A stretch of 64,000 bases of DNA from Paralvinella palmiformis (GCA_025642065.1 JAODUP010000406.1:282001-346000); one strand, 5' to 3'; positions 11,026 through 23,590 are shown, counted from the stretch's first letter. The notes: a model not told the origin generated them from the sequence alone. Made by a program: numbers and translations.

Positions 11026-11697
11026 CTTGTTAAGTTTACCACTGTGTGGTGCTATCTTGGGTGGTGCAGATGAATTGGAGATAGTATCCAATCGTTCGCT
11101 ATCTGCTTCGGTTGCATCTAGCTGTTCATTGCTATGGTAACACCTCATCTTGTGCAGCTGACCACAGCCTGGTTTCGGGGCCAGCGGTGACCAGCTGCGC
11201 TGGCGGTCAAATGGACCACGCCTCTTCTCTGCAGAAGGCGTTGGCACCGTATAGATATCCTGTGTGACATAGAGCCGGCGTGGCTTAGGTGGTGCCATTT
11301 TGTGTTGCCTTGGATTCATGATGCGTGGTCGGTGTGCGAGGTGCCAGCTATTCGGAGTGGGACCAAGGATTTCGGCACTGTGGTGGCGTGGTGCAGCCGA
11401 AGGTGCCACATTTGGCAGTGACCTCAGGTCATGGGCACTGCCGTGGTACTGTTGCATGGATCTGTCAACTCGAGTGCTGACGCTGTACTCAGGCGATGGT
11501 TCGGTCATCATTCCTGATGCCGATGTGATGGCAGCAATTTCCGAGTACTGGTTCTCGCTGCTTGGTGAGCCAGATGTGCTCAGCGAGTGGTGCGCTTTAT
11601 GTGAGTAGGGCATATGAGTTGGATGAACACTTGGTGAACATTGTGAGTGCAAAGACTCAGTCAGTGAGTCTGAGCCACTCACATAACCCAGAGCCAT
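11026..11697 (-). CDS. LZTS: LZTS-family protein, first recognised coding exon
   Basis: 224 codons starting MALGYVSGSDSLTESL and ending SGKLNK before donor AAG|GTCAGT, phase 0. It is Ser, His and Pro-rich with basic patches (RIMNPRQHKMAPPKPRRLY) and no recognised domain. The ATG at 11697 follows an in-frame TAG directly, so the simplest model is that translation starts here, with a 14-base 5' UTR after an acceptor tatatttcag ending at 11712. The alternative is an acceptor at that TAG itself joined to an upstream coding exon. Vertebrate LZTS proteins start MGSVSSL, which I did not find upstream. Confidence 0.8.
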
Positions 11698-11711
11698 CTA
11701 TGATGTCATGA
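11698..11711 (-). other. probable LZTS 5' UTR piece of the first recognised exon
   Basis: Fourteen bases between acceptor CAG (11714-11712) and the ATG. The polypyrimidine tract upstream is replaced by a TA/GT microsatellite, so the acceptor is weak and the assignment tentative. Confidence 0.4.
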
Positions 11712-11715
11712 CTGA

Positions 11716-11716
11716 A

Positions 11717-11774
<58 letters not shown>

Positions 11775-11787
11775 TACACACACACAT

Positions 11788-11841
<54 letters not shown>
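11716..11841. repeat. compound AT/AC microsatellite upstream of the LZTS exon
   Basis: Alternating TA and CA blocks over about 125 bases immediately upstream (on the - strand) of the probable acceptor of the first LZTS coding exon. Length variation here would change the branch point and pyrimidine-tract environment. Confidence 0.95.
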
Positions 11842-11843
<2 letters not shown>

Positions 11844-12646
11844 AGGGAGAGAGCTGTTTACCATAAGATATTAACACATTTGTCTCCATACATAAATCAT
11901 ATAAACTGGTTTTACACACACACACCCAGATCATAATCTACGATGACAAATCCATTTTCTAGGAGACTGGTCACTTTGATTAAGAAGTCCACAGTGAATG
12001 CTTCAATGATCACGCTAAACAGAATTAAGCAGACATCCATTTTAGCATTACCGGCTCGAAAGCCTATCAGACGCCAAGCGGATGTACACCTATATTCTCC
12101 TGCTGTATGGCCAAGGCCAAAACAATTCAAATGCCAGTTTCAAAAGGCTATCGCACAATGAATGGCCGAGGTATTAATGAAGTGTTACAAGGCACTCAGA
12201 CGGTGTGTTAACTTTAATCATGTTTGCCGAGTGGCCCTTGACTAAGTGACCTATACTACAATACCAACACACGTCTACATAACAACACACGTCTACATAA
12301 TTCGATGGGAGATTACCATTCAAACTTGTAAATTAATATGCTGCCGCTTATAAACTAACCTAAACAACTTGATTCAGCTAAGACTTATGGCGTACACCTG
12401 ATTACAGGAAGCTAACTTTAAACCCTCAATCCACATTGGGTCATACTGTAAAACGCATGCATGCAAAAGAGGAATGCGCATCGCTCTCATCAGCGTAAGC
12501 ATTAATAATGACTTTTCACTTCCATCCAAACAATCGCTGAACGAAATAAGAGCTATTACCAAAATCAAGTGTAGAAATCTGACAAAATTACAATATTTAA
12601 ACTTTTTCTTGGATGATATGTATGCCAGGTGGGTAGATATGCCAGG

Positions 12647-12814
12647 GATGATGATGATGATTTACAGCTACTTTTGCGCACATGGTAGGCTAAATGGGCC
12701 AGTAATGAAGCAAAGTCAAAGATGAAACACCCTTCAGATGTGCCAACACCGAGATTCGAACATGGGTGGTAGTGATCTGTGGTCCAAGATGCTACCGCTA
12801 GACCACGAAGGCGC
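12647..12814 (-). mobile_element. tRNA-derived SINE family A copy
   Basis: Family A reads GCGCCTCCGTGGTCTAGTGG at the head, box B-like GTTCGAATCTCGG, then a body with catatctgaagg, ggaggtcgctcggcccattt and aaagtggccgtaaaacatca, ending in a CATCATCAT-type tail. This copy is on the - strand with intact head and tail. Confidence 0.85.
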
Positions 12815-12856
12815 TGGTGAAGTTTATATTTAATACCATAAATCAAATATATATAC

Positions 12857-13033
12857 GGCGCCATTATAGGTGCAAAGTGGTGCACAGACACACAGGCATC
12901 ACGTCCTGTCGGGTTCTCATTTTTATGGATGAGTGAACCAGTCGCCACATGACAGCTTTCCAGCTCTGGAGTCTTGAACCTGCGACTCTTCGGGTTACGA
13001 ATCCTATGCCCTAACTAATTGCGCCATCATGGC
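12857..13033 (-). mobile_element. tRNA-derived SINE family C copy
   Basis: On the - strand: ATGATGGCGCAATTAGTTAG head, box B-like GGTTCAAGACTCC, then catgtggcgactggttcact and aaaaatgag...ccgacaggacg. A second copy lies at 30531-30855. Confidence 0.8.
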
Positions 13034-13062
13034 ACAACAGAAGTTATTTAACCTCAGCACTG

Positions 13063-13273
13063 ATCACATCGGGGACATATGTCCAAACGGGGGCCCCCAC
13101 TGGAGAAACGCAGTTGTGACCAGCATTCGCGCCCATGCATAGAGGTCTGCGGCGCAGTGCTCTAAGCACTGCACCAATGGAACGCCCAGACTCCAATGGC
13201 AGACATCCGACAAAGACATCCATGATCTGCAATTGAACCCACAATTTTGCAGCGCACCGCTCTAAGCACTTCA
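13063..13273 (-). mobile_element. tRNA-derived SINE family D, apparently two heads in tandem
   Basis: Two tRNA-like heads on the - strand: GTGAAGTGCTTAGAGCGGTG with GGGTTCAATTG at 13230-13273, and a second GGTGCAGTGCTTAGAGCACT near 13150-13175. Each is followed by the family body words, which suggests one copy inserted into another. Confidence 0.6.
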
Positions 13274-13647
13274 CCATACGAGTGTCTTAGTATTAAAGAA
13301 GAGCAGACAGCGCGACGAAAACAACAGAAAAACGAACAAAAGACTTCATCCCCCAAAGCAAAACCAAAGACGTATCATGGCAAAATGACGATGTTCGTCT
13401 GCTCATCAAAATGTTCCCGTAAAGTGCATAGTCAACGAGTTCGTTGAGACGTTTCTGGCTTCGAATCCAACCAGCCATGCGCCCTCGATCGGCGAAGATA
13501 CACTACAAATGACTACAAACTTCCAGATCACCTAGCAGCATTGATCATAAGAAAATCAACATTCCTACCAGACATCATAGCGCCACTTCTCAAGAATGAC
13601 CCTTATACCCACCAACAACAACAATGAGGACAGACCAGACCCCTTCT

Positions 13648-13815
13648 ATGGACTAGTGGGTAAGAGTGTGGGGCTTCCGTGCCCATGTTTCATGCTGTGC
13701 GGGAGGCCGGAGGTTAGAATCCCGGCCGTGACATTATAGTAGGAGGAGTTTTTCTTCCAACCAGACAACTGGCAAGGTTTTTCTCTCCCGAACACGACAT
13801 CTATATTACATCTAG
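13648..13815 (+). mobile_element. tRNA-derived SINE family F copy
   Basis: Head gtgggtaagagtgtgg, box B-like gaggttagaatccc, then taggaggagtttttcttcca and caactggcaaggttt and acgacatct. A second copy lies at 52634-52830 in an LDB intron. Confidence 0.75.
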
Positions 13816-14544
13816 TTTGTTTAATTGGTTTGGTTTGAAATGTGTTACACACAACATTAGCTTTAACTGTTTACTTTTTGTGTCCAAGTCATCGGTATCC
13901 AATATTTTTATGTCAATGTGGAGGCAGAATATTCGTGCACATGAAAGCAAACAAGCAAGCATGCGTATGCCAGTCAGTCTGTATGTCTGTCTGCACCTAT
14001 TTATTTAAATTCAATATTAAACAGAACAGTCAACATGCTTTTCACGTTTTCCATTTCAACATAGAACTAGTTTATTTTGCAAGAAACACTATAAACAGAC
14101 GATGCTAAAATCCAGCTGAGTGACTGCACCGACAAACACTGCCGTTAGTAGAATGGCATCAGATGGTGTCTGAGATGGGAAATTTTCAGAGATCTCTTCG
14201 AACAAGGACACCAGGTGGAGCCACATTAGTAGGTCTGCTCTACACGTCATTATTTTTCCGACCAGACCCGAGCCTCGGTATATGGCTAAGCTCCTTCGGC
14301 CATCGCAAGCATGAACACGTAACTGGGTAAACGCGATGACCACATAATGGTGAGTCGGTGTGTGAGTCAGGAGTGTGTGAGTCAGTCGGTCAGCGTAGAA
14401 TGAACGTCTGAGCAGGCGAGTCGGGGTGAGTTAGCGAGGAGTACTGGATGCGGCCCTCAGTGCCACAAACACAAGCGCGAAGAGTGAGTCATTGAACAAG
14501 TCAGAGAGCCAGTGAGTGAGCCGACAAGTAAAAATGTAAACGTT

Positions 14545-14719
14545 GCTGTTTTACGGGCACTTTTGTACACAATGTAGGCAGAATGGGCCGAGCGACCTCC
14601 AACAGTAACGAGGCGAAGTGAAAGACGAAACTCCCTTCTGATATGCCCCATCCGGAGTTTGAACCCAGGTGCTACAGATAAGTGGCCAGCCGCCCTACCC
14701 GTTAGGCCACGGAGGCGCC
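14545..14719 (-). mobile_element. tRNA-derived SINE family A copy (diverged)
   Basis: - strand copy with the GGCGCCTCCGTGGCCTAACG head and a ttttacgggcacttttgtac tail complement. More substitutions than most copies. Confidence 0.8.
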
Positions 14720-15324
14720 CAGTGAGCCAACGAGTGAATACCTTACTTAGTCCGTGAATGTCTGTCAATCAGAGTGAGCGAGTATAGTTATCTGACAAAT
14801 CAGAGCATCAAAAAGTCATTTACTTCTGAAAGACCCCCTCCCACACACACACACACACACACACATTTTAATCACCTATAACGACGCCTAGAACGATGCA
14901 GCACACCAATTATAAACTCCAAACCCGCTAGGGGTCGCCACTGAGACAGGCACGCAAGGCTATAACGTGTCCGATTCGCTGACATCATCTTCCAGTGTTG
15001 GGGCCTTTATTTGACAAACAAACGGTTTCATTATTAGGCGAAATGCAAATAAACAACCAGATAAATCTTAATTTCGGAAATAAATGTTATATCCCCCCCC
15101 CTAAAAAAAAACCCTGAAACAGTCGCGAACGGTCATTTACTGTTGTTTCTTCGTTTGAGCCACTTCCAGGGTACAAATTCTAAATTCCTAACCCACAGAC
15201 GGTCGAAGATTAACCGAATAATTGTTATCAAAGTGTTATCGAACATTACCCTCAATAGAGTACTGAGTGAGTCGGCTGAGTTGAGTGGATTTATTGTTAA
15301 GCTCAACTCATACAATACGCCGAC

Positions 15325-15413
15325 GAGCGACTGCCTGGGGAAACATCCCGCAAACACAGCTGCGAGTTGGAGTTGAACCCACAACCCAGAAGTTTACGGC
15401 TTAGTGGTCCAAC
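15325..15413 (-). mobile_element. SINE family D fragment
   Basis: - strand words GGGTTGTGGGTTCAACTCC and gcgggatgtttccccaggc match the copy at 10146-10283. Truncated. Confidence 0.55.
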
Positions 15414-15966
15414 CGCCTCCTCCCGCCCCACCCTTCCCCGGGCCATCGAATCGCCCACATTTTAGATTACACCGGACAATGATGGGATTTAAACTTTTAA
15501 TTGACGAATGAAACATCCACAGATATAAGGCAACACAACACTGGGTTGCCATCATCAGCATTCAGCGAACCACCAACTATTCAACACGGAGCCCCCCCCC
15601 CCCCGTGGAGTCACCCGAATACACCACGTCACAGATCATCTACAGTCGAAGGATGATGCTTCTATCTCTCCAAGGATGCCCTAAACTCGTCTTATTATTA
15701 AACCGTGTACCTGAATGTTTTGCCAATGACGACAAACTGTTCGACCATAATATTTCCACCACTCCAACCATCTCTGATTTCATGGAGCTGGCTGGCTGTT
15801 GACGCTGTGGAGACCAGCTGGTTCAGACTTTTGGTTTGGTAGGCGAGTTGTGGTTCTATAAATAAATATATCCAGCTTAGACCGCATCGGTCGGAATGAA
15901 CCAGTTTAATGGAGAGGCTCACAAATCCGGAGAAAAACAGTCACCACTAACTCAGCCATATGTGAC

Positions 15967-16170
15967 GTTAGAACTGGCCCGATTCTCCATTAGAACTGGC
16001 CCGATTCTCCATTAGAACTTGGACAATTCTCCATTAGAACTTGGACAATTCTCCATTAGAAATGGCACAATTAATCATTATAAATGGCACAATTATCCAT
16101 TATAGTTGGCACAATTATCCATTAGAACCGGGACAATTCTCCATTAGAACTGGCATAATTAATCATAAGA
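15967..16170. repeat. 22-bp tandem repeat, about 9 copies
   Basis: Unit tagaactggcacaattctcc plus at, in slightly diverged copies; the first copies have ggcccg or ggaca variants. The array has a steady 22-base step. Confidence 0.9.
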
Positions 16171-16599
16171 AATTTATAACTCACACACACACACGCACGC
16201 ACATAATCACCAATTGGATGGCTGCAATTGGAATGCACAAGATCCAGAATACGAATTTACGCGTCCGTGCTGGCGCCAAGACCCAGAACTGAAGTCATTA
16301 TAAACTCACCAATGATGTCATGATCAAAGCGGTTAGCGATGTTTTGTCCCCACTTCACGCCATCTCCCCGTACAAAGAGCACTTGTTACGGACATAACCG
16401 AACAAAACTACAACTACAGGCGCTCCAACACACTCACACACACACCACACGCTCTCACCCTCTCTACCTGTCTTCATCTGAGTCACCATACATCAGCTAT
16501 CAGTCTCTGGCTAATAGCATATACCTCTCTCTCTCTGTGTGTATGTGTTTGACTTCTACTACAACAACTACTAGTACCGATCTGTTTACCTTTGGGCAG

Positions 16600-18400
16600 A
16601 ACAACCTCCAATAAACAGCGCCCCACCGCGGTGAGTTCGCGTTTACATCAACCGTGTACGGATCGAATGAATTCCAAGTTCCAAACGGTCTTCACTAGAT
16701 TATGATAGTGCGACAATTGTCGAAAGTCTGCGATTTTACCGGAAAGAAATGAATTTCTGCCATTTCCCGCATTAATGCGACGCACCACTTTCACGTGTGG
16801 CCAGCTACGTTATATGTAGAAATCTCGCATTTTAGCCCTGAAGTCGCTCGTTGACAATGGCATAATTCGCCAACAAAGAAATACGAATACCACAGCTATC
16901 GCCAGAAACGAGCATTCGACCCAGTACGTCCGCTACCACCCAAGCTGCGCGGCAGCCCGTCACAAGCTCCGACACCGGAGTTAATTGACTACCACCGGCA
17001 CCACTTCTACATGGCGACGTCAGACCAGAATGAATACGGCCATTTAAAGTCGCCGACTCGCCTCTTCTTGCCGTCCTGACCTCTGGCTACTAGTGTGACA
17101 GTCACTGGATGTTACCACTCGCCGATCTTTTATCTCGCCTTCGAGTCGGCGCGTTCGGCGAGCCGTGTTTACACTTCCGCCCCTGATTGTAAAGCCGCGG
17201 CGACACACCGAACCATAACACCGAGCCGCCCCACCACTCCGGTCGAACAACGCACGCCGCAGCCCAGTGCCGTCCCCATGTCCGGCACAATAATGCGCGG
17301 CGACCTAAACGCCTCGTCCACGGCAGGGGGCGGATGTGGCCGCCCGAACGTATATCACCAGCAAGTGGGCGCACCGCTGATGAAATGGCTCGCTAATGAG
17401 CTCGGCAATTACCTGACCAGCAGTAAGTGGACACACAAAGCTGAGCAATGGTCATCTAGCAACCGATTCGCTGAAAACAACTATGTCTATAAGTCTGAGT
17501 GCAATAACGACCACGCGCTGAATATATTAACAATACAAACACATATATATCTTTATATATCTATATATATATATATAGAGAGAGAGCTAGTGATTGACAG
17601 GAATGTCCGCGTTCAAGAATTATCCTGCCCTCATCGCTTCCAATTTACTTCGGCCGCTCCAAATCAGCCATTCATTCAGCTGTCACCGAACAAAACGTGC
17701 CCTTTACGAGCTCGAGAATGAATGATTCCATCCCGGAGTGAAGCTGGTGGTCTGACGGCCAATCGTCGGAGCTGTTACGACATGGCCAGGTGAAGAAGAC
17801 CAGGCGGCCGTGGCACATAATCGTACAATCGCTAATTGATATCTAAGTGCCTTTCCTTTCATTCACTAACAACATCACCGCCAAAGCGCGGCCTTACCCG
17901 CTTCACTTGAATGAAAACACCAAGACACCAGTAGGCCACGGTCGAAACGAAAACGCAACAGGCGCGAATGAAAGAAATTCAATCGCGGCTTTGGCCGTGA
18001 TTTAAAACCGTACCGACCATTTCTGATCGCGATGGCCCTACATAATATAGAACGAGCACGGAAAAGGTTATAAGCCGCTGTTACCGAGTCACGATTACTG
18101 ACAAAAATCGGGCCGACTTACCGCCGACGGTCGAAAAATTCGGTCGACGAAAATTAACACTCGGCGAGTTACGCCCAAAACATTTCAATGTAAATTTTAT
18201 TCAGATGGCACAGCCGTAGCGTGGCCGGCCTATGAATATTAATCGGGATTAAATCGGGCGCAATTTATATATCTTCTGTTTGACATCGACAGACACAGGT
18301 GATTAATTGTTTCGCTTTATCTGGCCTTGATTGGCCATAACCGGTGTAGTCGTTGAGTGGGCAGGTAAACAACGTTTGGTGTGTATCTGACTCATCGTTT
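16600..18400. promoter_or_regulatory. CpG-rich block, candidate promoter region
   Basis: CG dinucleotides are frequent here (many cgcc, tcgg, gcgg words), in clear contrast to the AT-rich, CpG-poor flanks. It lies about 5 kb upstream of the first recognised LZTS exon in the right orientation to be that gene's promoter and non-coding first exon. The open frames in it (for example + 17095-17721) look like by-products of GC content. No TATA element or exon was proven. Confidence 0.35.
17530..17586. repeat. AT/AG microsatellite
   Basis: Runs of atat followed by agagag; a simple repeat inside the CpG-rich block. Confidence 0.9.
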
Positions 18401-18779
18401 ACAGGACTGTGTTACTAGGCCGTGTATCCGAGAATCTGGAGTAACTAGGTATCGGCTTCGTATAGAGTTCGATTACTCATCGGATTTCGGCGTGCGCGTG
18501 TGTATAAAATGATCCCGGTCAGATCAGATTCCCGGTCCTTCGTTCATCCACATACCAGCCATCTCTCTAACCGTAAATGAACATCGACATAATCACCCAC
18601 ACCCACTCAGATTATGCCGTATCTAGACCACCCACCCACAACACTCCTTTACACACACACACACACATACACTGCCAAACTACATATATATAACCAGAGA
18701 GAGTGAGAGAAAGAGAGAGACTACCATATATATATTATAATTATGAGACACTGACTTCTTATACTGAAACGCAATGATA

Positions 18780-18836
18780 GTAACACAATTCTGATCACTC
18801 ACTGAAGCTCATACATAACTGATTATATTAGAGAAC

Positions 18837-18931
<95 letters not shown>

Positions 18932-18997
18932 ACATATACCGTTCTATTATATAATCAGTTATGTATGGGCTCCAGTGAGTGATCAGGATTGTGTTAC
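18780..18997. repeat. 58-bp-arm inverted repeat with AT/AC microsatellite loop
   Basis: The left arm 18780-18836 and right arm 18940-18997 are close reverse complements (for example gatcactcactg versus cagtgagtgatc, and atacataactgattata versus tataatcagttatgtat). The loop is a (TA)n(CA)n(TA)n tract of about 100 bases. Possibly a MITE built around a microsatellite. Confidence 0.85.
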
Positions 18998-20999
18998 TGG
19001 AAGTTATCACTCTATGCTACTTAGATATTGCAGTACATTATAGTAACAAAACCACATCAAATGGACAGATTACAATGTCTGCATGTGTGTGTGTGTCTGT
19101 CTGTCTCTCTCCCCCCTCTCTCTGTGTGTCTGTGAGTGTGCATAAAAACTATATCCTAACCCAGGTTTATCAGATTACTAAAATTACTCAGTATTCTAAT
19201 GGCATGTCAGGTTTATGGATATCAAGCAAACAAAAACACTCAACTCAGTAAAAATAAGAAATATGTGTTACAGCACCCTGATCAAAATAAACGATTTAAA
19301 CGCAGCATACGATGTCAAACATTACAACACACACATCAGGAATGTGTGTCAGGGTGTGAAGTAAGCAGCCACCAGGTGTCAGTGGGCAGAAGCAGTGTTT
19401 GACTCATACCTGTACCATAAAGCCAGGTGGGTAATGGGGATCAACCCGGGTCAAAATGCTATACGATTTTTCATGGATTATTTTCTACCAAATAGTTTGT
19501 TTGTATGTCCTATCAAATTAAAAATTAATATTTCACAGGGTTGTGAAGCTGGGTGGGGGGGATGAAATAGGTTCAAAATTTTTGAACCTATGTAGCCAGT
19601 GACAAGTAAGATGGTGACTCGTGAAGGTTACAGCAACAGTCAACGATGATTGCTGATATCCATCACCAAAGATTGGGATGGTTTGATCCGACAATGGGCT
19701 TACAGTTGTGGAAGAGTAGGTCAACCATAAGAGGAGCTGTAGGTTCCTACAGTGCCACTGTAACAATTGCTAGGTTCATCAGCAGGTAGAATGCATCAGC
19801 ATAGTGGAGGATTCAAACAGAGAGATGTTGAAGATAATGAACCGTATAAAGATAAGAGTGCTCAAGAACCTTCACCAACCAGTATGTTACAAGGAAACTG
19901 ATTGGTTGAGCATAATGATAAATATGATTTGAGGAATGGGGTATTATATCCAAAATAAATGGCACTCACCTGCTGATTGAAATAAATTACACATTTCTAT
20001 TTATACTATTTTTATGTCCTAAATAACTCTGGCATATTATACACTGCTCTTGCTTGATTTGTGCTATTGGTATAATTTAAGGAAGAAAAAATAAGATCAC
20101 ATAAAATATACTGACAATGTGTAATTATATAGAGAAAAATCAGTATCACACATGTGAGTCTTGGCATAAAGATTTATACTAATATGTAAAAGCTCACGCC
20201 ATTTATATGATCATGCAACATTAAATTGGGTGCTCAGATCGTCTTAAATTAAGCAAAGTATTATGTGATATTGAAAGGAAATTACTAATTTCTGTCCAAT
20301 TATGTTTGAGCCGACAGAGACAAAAAATTACACTAAGACAACTTATAATGTCTAGTAAATCAGGAAACACAAACAAGAATTGGTTTAACAAGATTGAATC
20401 AACAGAAAATACAGGGGATATTTAAAAGATGAGATCAGCATGGAAATCAACATTTGAAAACACCTATTACTATTAGTGATAGAACGAAAGACATACGTGT
20501 CAAGTGGAATGACTAACTGATATTAAGAGTTTAACATTAATTCCTGTCTTTCAGTAAATTTGTTTTTTTAACCTACTTCTAATGTCTGTTCCACTGAATT
20601 GGTGCCATAAACAATGTATAATATTGCATAACAATAAAAGGAAAACCAATTTCTAATTGGGTTTTCCTTCAGTGCACAGCAAAAAAATACAATAATGGCA
20701 AGGCGACTTAGAACAATACGAAAACAAATGAGGACAGTAACGAAGGAAGTTTTTTGGTAGATATGCATGCTATTCTAAACAAGGTCATTAATGTACAACT
20801 ATGAACTTCAAAGGAATTTATAATTATATTGTGAATCTGATAGTGGCCAGAGGATGTGTCAATTAAGTGGACTGATTAATTAACAAAAATAGCATCAGCT
20901 TTACAGCTAAATAATATTTCCATAATGTAATATGAAGTGGTTCTACTGAACTTTTTTTGTGTATGTATATATTATACACAAAAACACACACATAAATAT

Positions 21000-21045
21000 A
21001 TTATATATATAGATATATATATATAGAGAGAGAGAGAGAGCTCTG
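21000..21045. repeat. AT/AG microsatellite
   Basis: tatata runs followed by agagagag. Simple repeat. Confidence 0.9.
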
Positions 21046-21879
21046 TGTGTTACAAAAAGTGAAAGACGGCCAAGTATAACTAGACTCTATTATATAAGAC
21101 AATAAGTTATAAGACTGTACCAGAAGCATAGATCTTCTAACGATGATAACCTTGCGGCTTGCCATTTCATTTTGCATTATATTTTAAGAACGAGTAATAT
21201 TTAAGCCATTCAATTTACGCATGCTCGGATCATCATAATAGGAAAGGCTCGGCTATTATAATTCCATCCGTTCACCAGCGAGTCAATATATTTTTAGCCG
21301 AGGGGTGTATCGACTATCGGTACACAAATAAAGCGCACTAATTGCGCCAATTATCGCTCATACATATTATCGTAATTCTTCGCATCAATCTGTTACATAA
21401 CACCGCTGGTTTCGTAAATACCAAATAAATTGGCGAACGTAATCAAAATGCTGAACTTTTTATTGGAGCCGCACGCATATAAATAAACAAAAACTTACTT
21501 TTCACAGCAGTAAATTCAACAAGCAGCACTCATTGACGTGAACACTCGAGAGATGGCGCTCTACTCGGCTCATCAGATGGCAGCACTTAAGCGGTATGCG
21601 GGTTGGAGTTGGTTATCCCGATGCGTGGGCGTAGATTAGATATCAATCGTGCTTCAGCGGGTAGGCTAGTTCAACTCCGAACACACATTTCTTTGTTGTA
21701 TGTAAAATACAGAAGCGAATAATAATTGAATAGTGGCCCCATATTTAATTTATCACGAGGCAGTTTCTTTTACGATTACGCATTGTTTCATTAATTTGAG
21801 AAAGGTCATTGTTTAGCGGCAAATTTTCTGCAAACGATCACCAGCCACATTGTAGGCTAAATGAACAGTGCGATATCCA

Positions 21880-22020
21880 AACGTTATTATTATTATTATA
21901 TACCATATTTATATAGCACTCTTTTCATAAACTATATCATGTTCAAAGGTGCTTTACAATACAAGACATATAAACGTAAAATGCTAAAATGACATGGAAT
22001 AATATATATTAAATGTAAAA
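21880..22020. repeat. ATT-tailed interspersed repeat fragment
   Basis: ttattattattat followed by tttatatagcactcttttc and caaaggtgctttacaat. This ATT-run plus 'tatatagcgc / gctttacaa' arrangement is common at the ends of invertebrate non-autonomous repeats; compare the tail of the SINE at 30531-30855, in the opposite orientation. Confidence 0.6.
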
Positions 22021-23163
22021 TAAAATAAGTAATGAGTCAAGTTGTAAGATGAAACACCCTTCAGACCAAGCCATAACGTTAGAACAATGTTGGCCTAATT
22101 TTAATTGGATGCATTAGATGGACGCTGAATAAAATTTTAAAAAGTTCAACAATATTTGTTTAATCCAATGAAAAATTGAATAAACCTAGTCTCCAGTTCT
22201 TAATATAATTTTAAAAAAGAATCTATGTACAAAATATCTGCACGTGTCGAGGGATAATGAGCATATTTGCACTGGACGTTGAACAATGGCGTTATAAAGC
22301 CTCGCTTGAGTGAATTCGGAACAACAGTATCGTTTGTCCCACCCGCACCTTTATTTGGTGATCACATTGGAGCGAATAAAGCAACTTGCCACCATGTCAC
22401 ACTGACATGTGGTGTTTATGCCATTAATGGCCGGGCATATAGAGTTTAAAATTATAACCCACATCACGACTTTCAGTTTGACTCCCACTAGAATAGCTGA
22501 GCAGACGATCAACGCGCCAAACTGATCAGTCATACATATCGTTTTTCCTCTTCTATCGTTTACGGATTTAATTTACGAATAAGCACCTGCTAGACGATTA
22601 AAACGCGAAAAATAATTAACGAGTATATTCCTACGTTGCTGGGTTTTTTCTTTCTTTTAATAATTAGATCTTTCGACAAATATATTGTTTGCACGCACGC
22701 ATGCGCAACTGAGCAAAAAGCCGTGATCGGGATCGGAAATAAACGTCATTAATAAATAAATAAAATGCTTTGTATACACTTGCGATCAATATAATATAAT
22801 CTTTGAGAATTAAAAAATACAAATGTAGTTGGCTAACAATCAATTGAGGAGAGATGGGGAGGTTCGACCAACTTACACTTCAATGGTTTGATTTTAGTAT
22901 ACGCGATACGGCAATCGGCAAAGTACTTTTCTGTCGGGCCCTTAATGTTTAATGTTCCTAATAAGGCATTGATCAAGTGATTTGTGACCCAATTCAATAT
23001 CGTAAACGTTATTTACATAAGCAAAGTGGCGGGAGGGAAAGTTCGACCACAGTGCGGGGAGGTTCGACCACACGTGGCGGGGATAATCGACCAATTTTGT
23101 TTGCTATGTGGACATCGTTTTCAACTAAAATTTGCTGTTTCTTATTATTCTTAATCTTTCAGT

Positions 23164-23199
23164 ATTCACTTTTTGTTTCTTTTCATGATTCACATATCA

Positions 23200-23250
<51 letters not shown>

Positions 23251-23282
23251 ATATGTGAATCATGAAAAGAAACGAAGTGAAT
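23164..23282. repeat. 35-bp-arm inverted repeat with (AT)n loop
   Basis: The left arm 23164-23199 and right arm 23249-23282 pair almost perfectly (tcttttcatgattcacatat versus atatgtgaatcatgaaaaga). The loop is about 49 bases of TA. Same architecture as the 18780-18997 palindrome with unrelated arms. Confidence 0.9.
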
Positions 23283-23392
23283 ATATATATATATATATAT
23301 ATATAATACTTTATAAATTCATGCATTTACAAAAGACGTAAAATTTGATTATATATCTATAACATGATTTATAATATTTAACATGGTACATC

Positions 23393-23590
23393 GATGATGA
23401 TGACGATTGATGTTTTACGGCCACTTTTGTGCACATGGTAAGCTAAATGGACCGAGCGACTCCTGAAGGTTATGAAGCGAAGTCAAAGTTGAAACATGCA
23501 CCCTTCAGATATGCCCACGCCAAGATTCGAATACGGGTGGTAGTGGTGATCTGTGGTTCGATGCACTACCAACTAGACCATGGAGGCGCC
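23393..23590 (-). mobile_element. tRNA-derived SINE family A copy
   Basis: - strand copy with GGCGCCTCCATGGTCTAGTT head and a clean tail complement tgatgttttacggccacttt. Lies inside the 1.55-kb inverted-repeat element. Confidence 0.88.

Larger units (their letters stand above)
3839..11711 (-). other. LZTS: LZTS-family gene (Fez1 domain), full span of recognised exons
   Basis: Leucine zipper putative tumor suppressor family (LZTS1/2/3; PSD-Zip70 and ProSAPiP1 in vertebrates): coiled-coil scaffold proteins at cell cortex, microtubules and synaptic densities. Three coding exons (11697-11026, 8194-7379, 4756-3839) join in phase 0 with GT-AG borders to about 801 residues: 1-224, 225-496 and 497-801. 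The N-terminal two thirds are low-complexity, rich in Ser, His and Pro. A KPVAFKPI motif at the start of the second exon matches the RPTAFKPV motif remembered from vertebrate LZTS1. The Fez1 coiled coil covers roughly 465-790. It is longer than the 600-700 residues of vertebrate members because of the Ser/His-rich inserts. One invertebrate gene probably corresponds to the vertebrate paralogue set, so I do not assign LZTS1, 2 or 3. Confidence 0.92.

Noticed and set aside
12647..12814. tRNA-like box A/box B sequences here and in other SINE copies as genuine tRNA genes
   Set aside because: All are heads of repeated SINE families, lack a paired acceptor stem and continue into conserved SINE bodies.
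17095..17721. 208-codon + strand open frame
   Set aside because: It runs through a CpG-rich block and into an AT microsatellite; the translation has no recognisable family and low-complexity ends.
18838..18932. regularly spaced repeats as a possible CRISPR-like array
   Set aside because: Simple dinucleotide microsatellite in a eukaryotic genome; no spacer structure.
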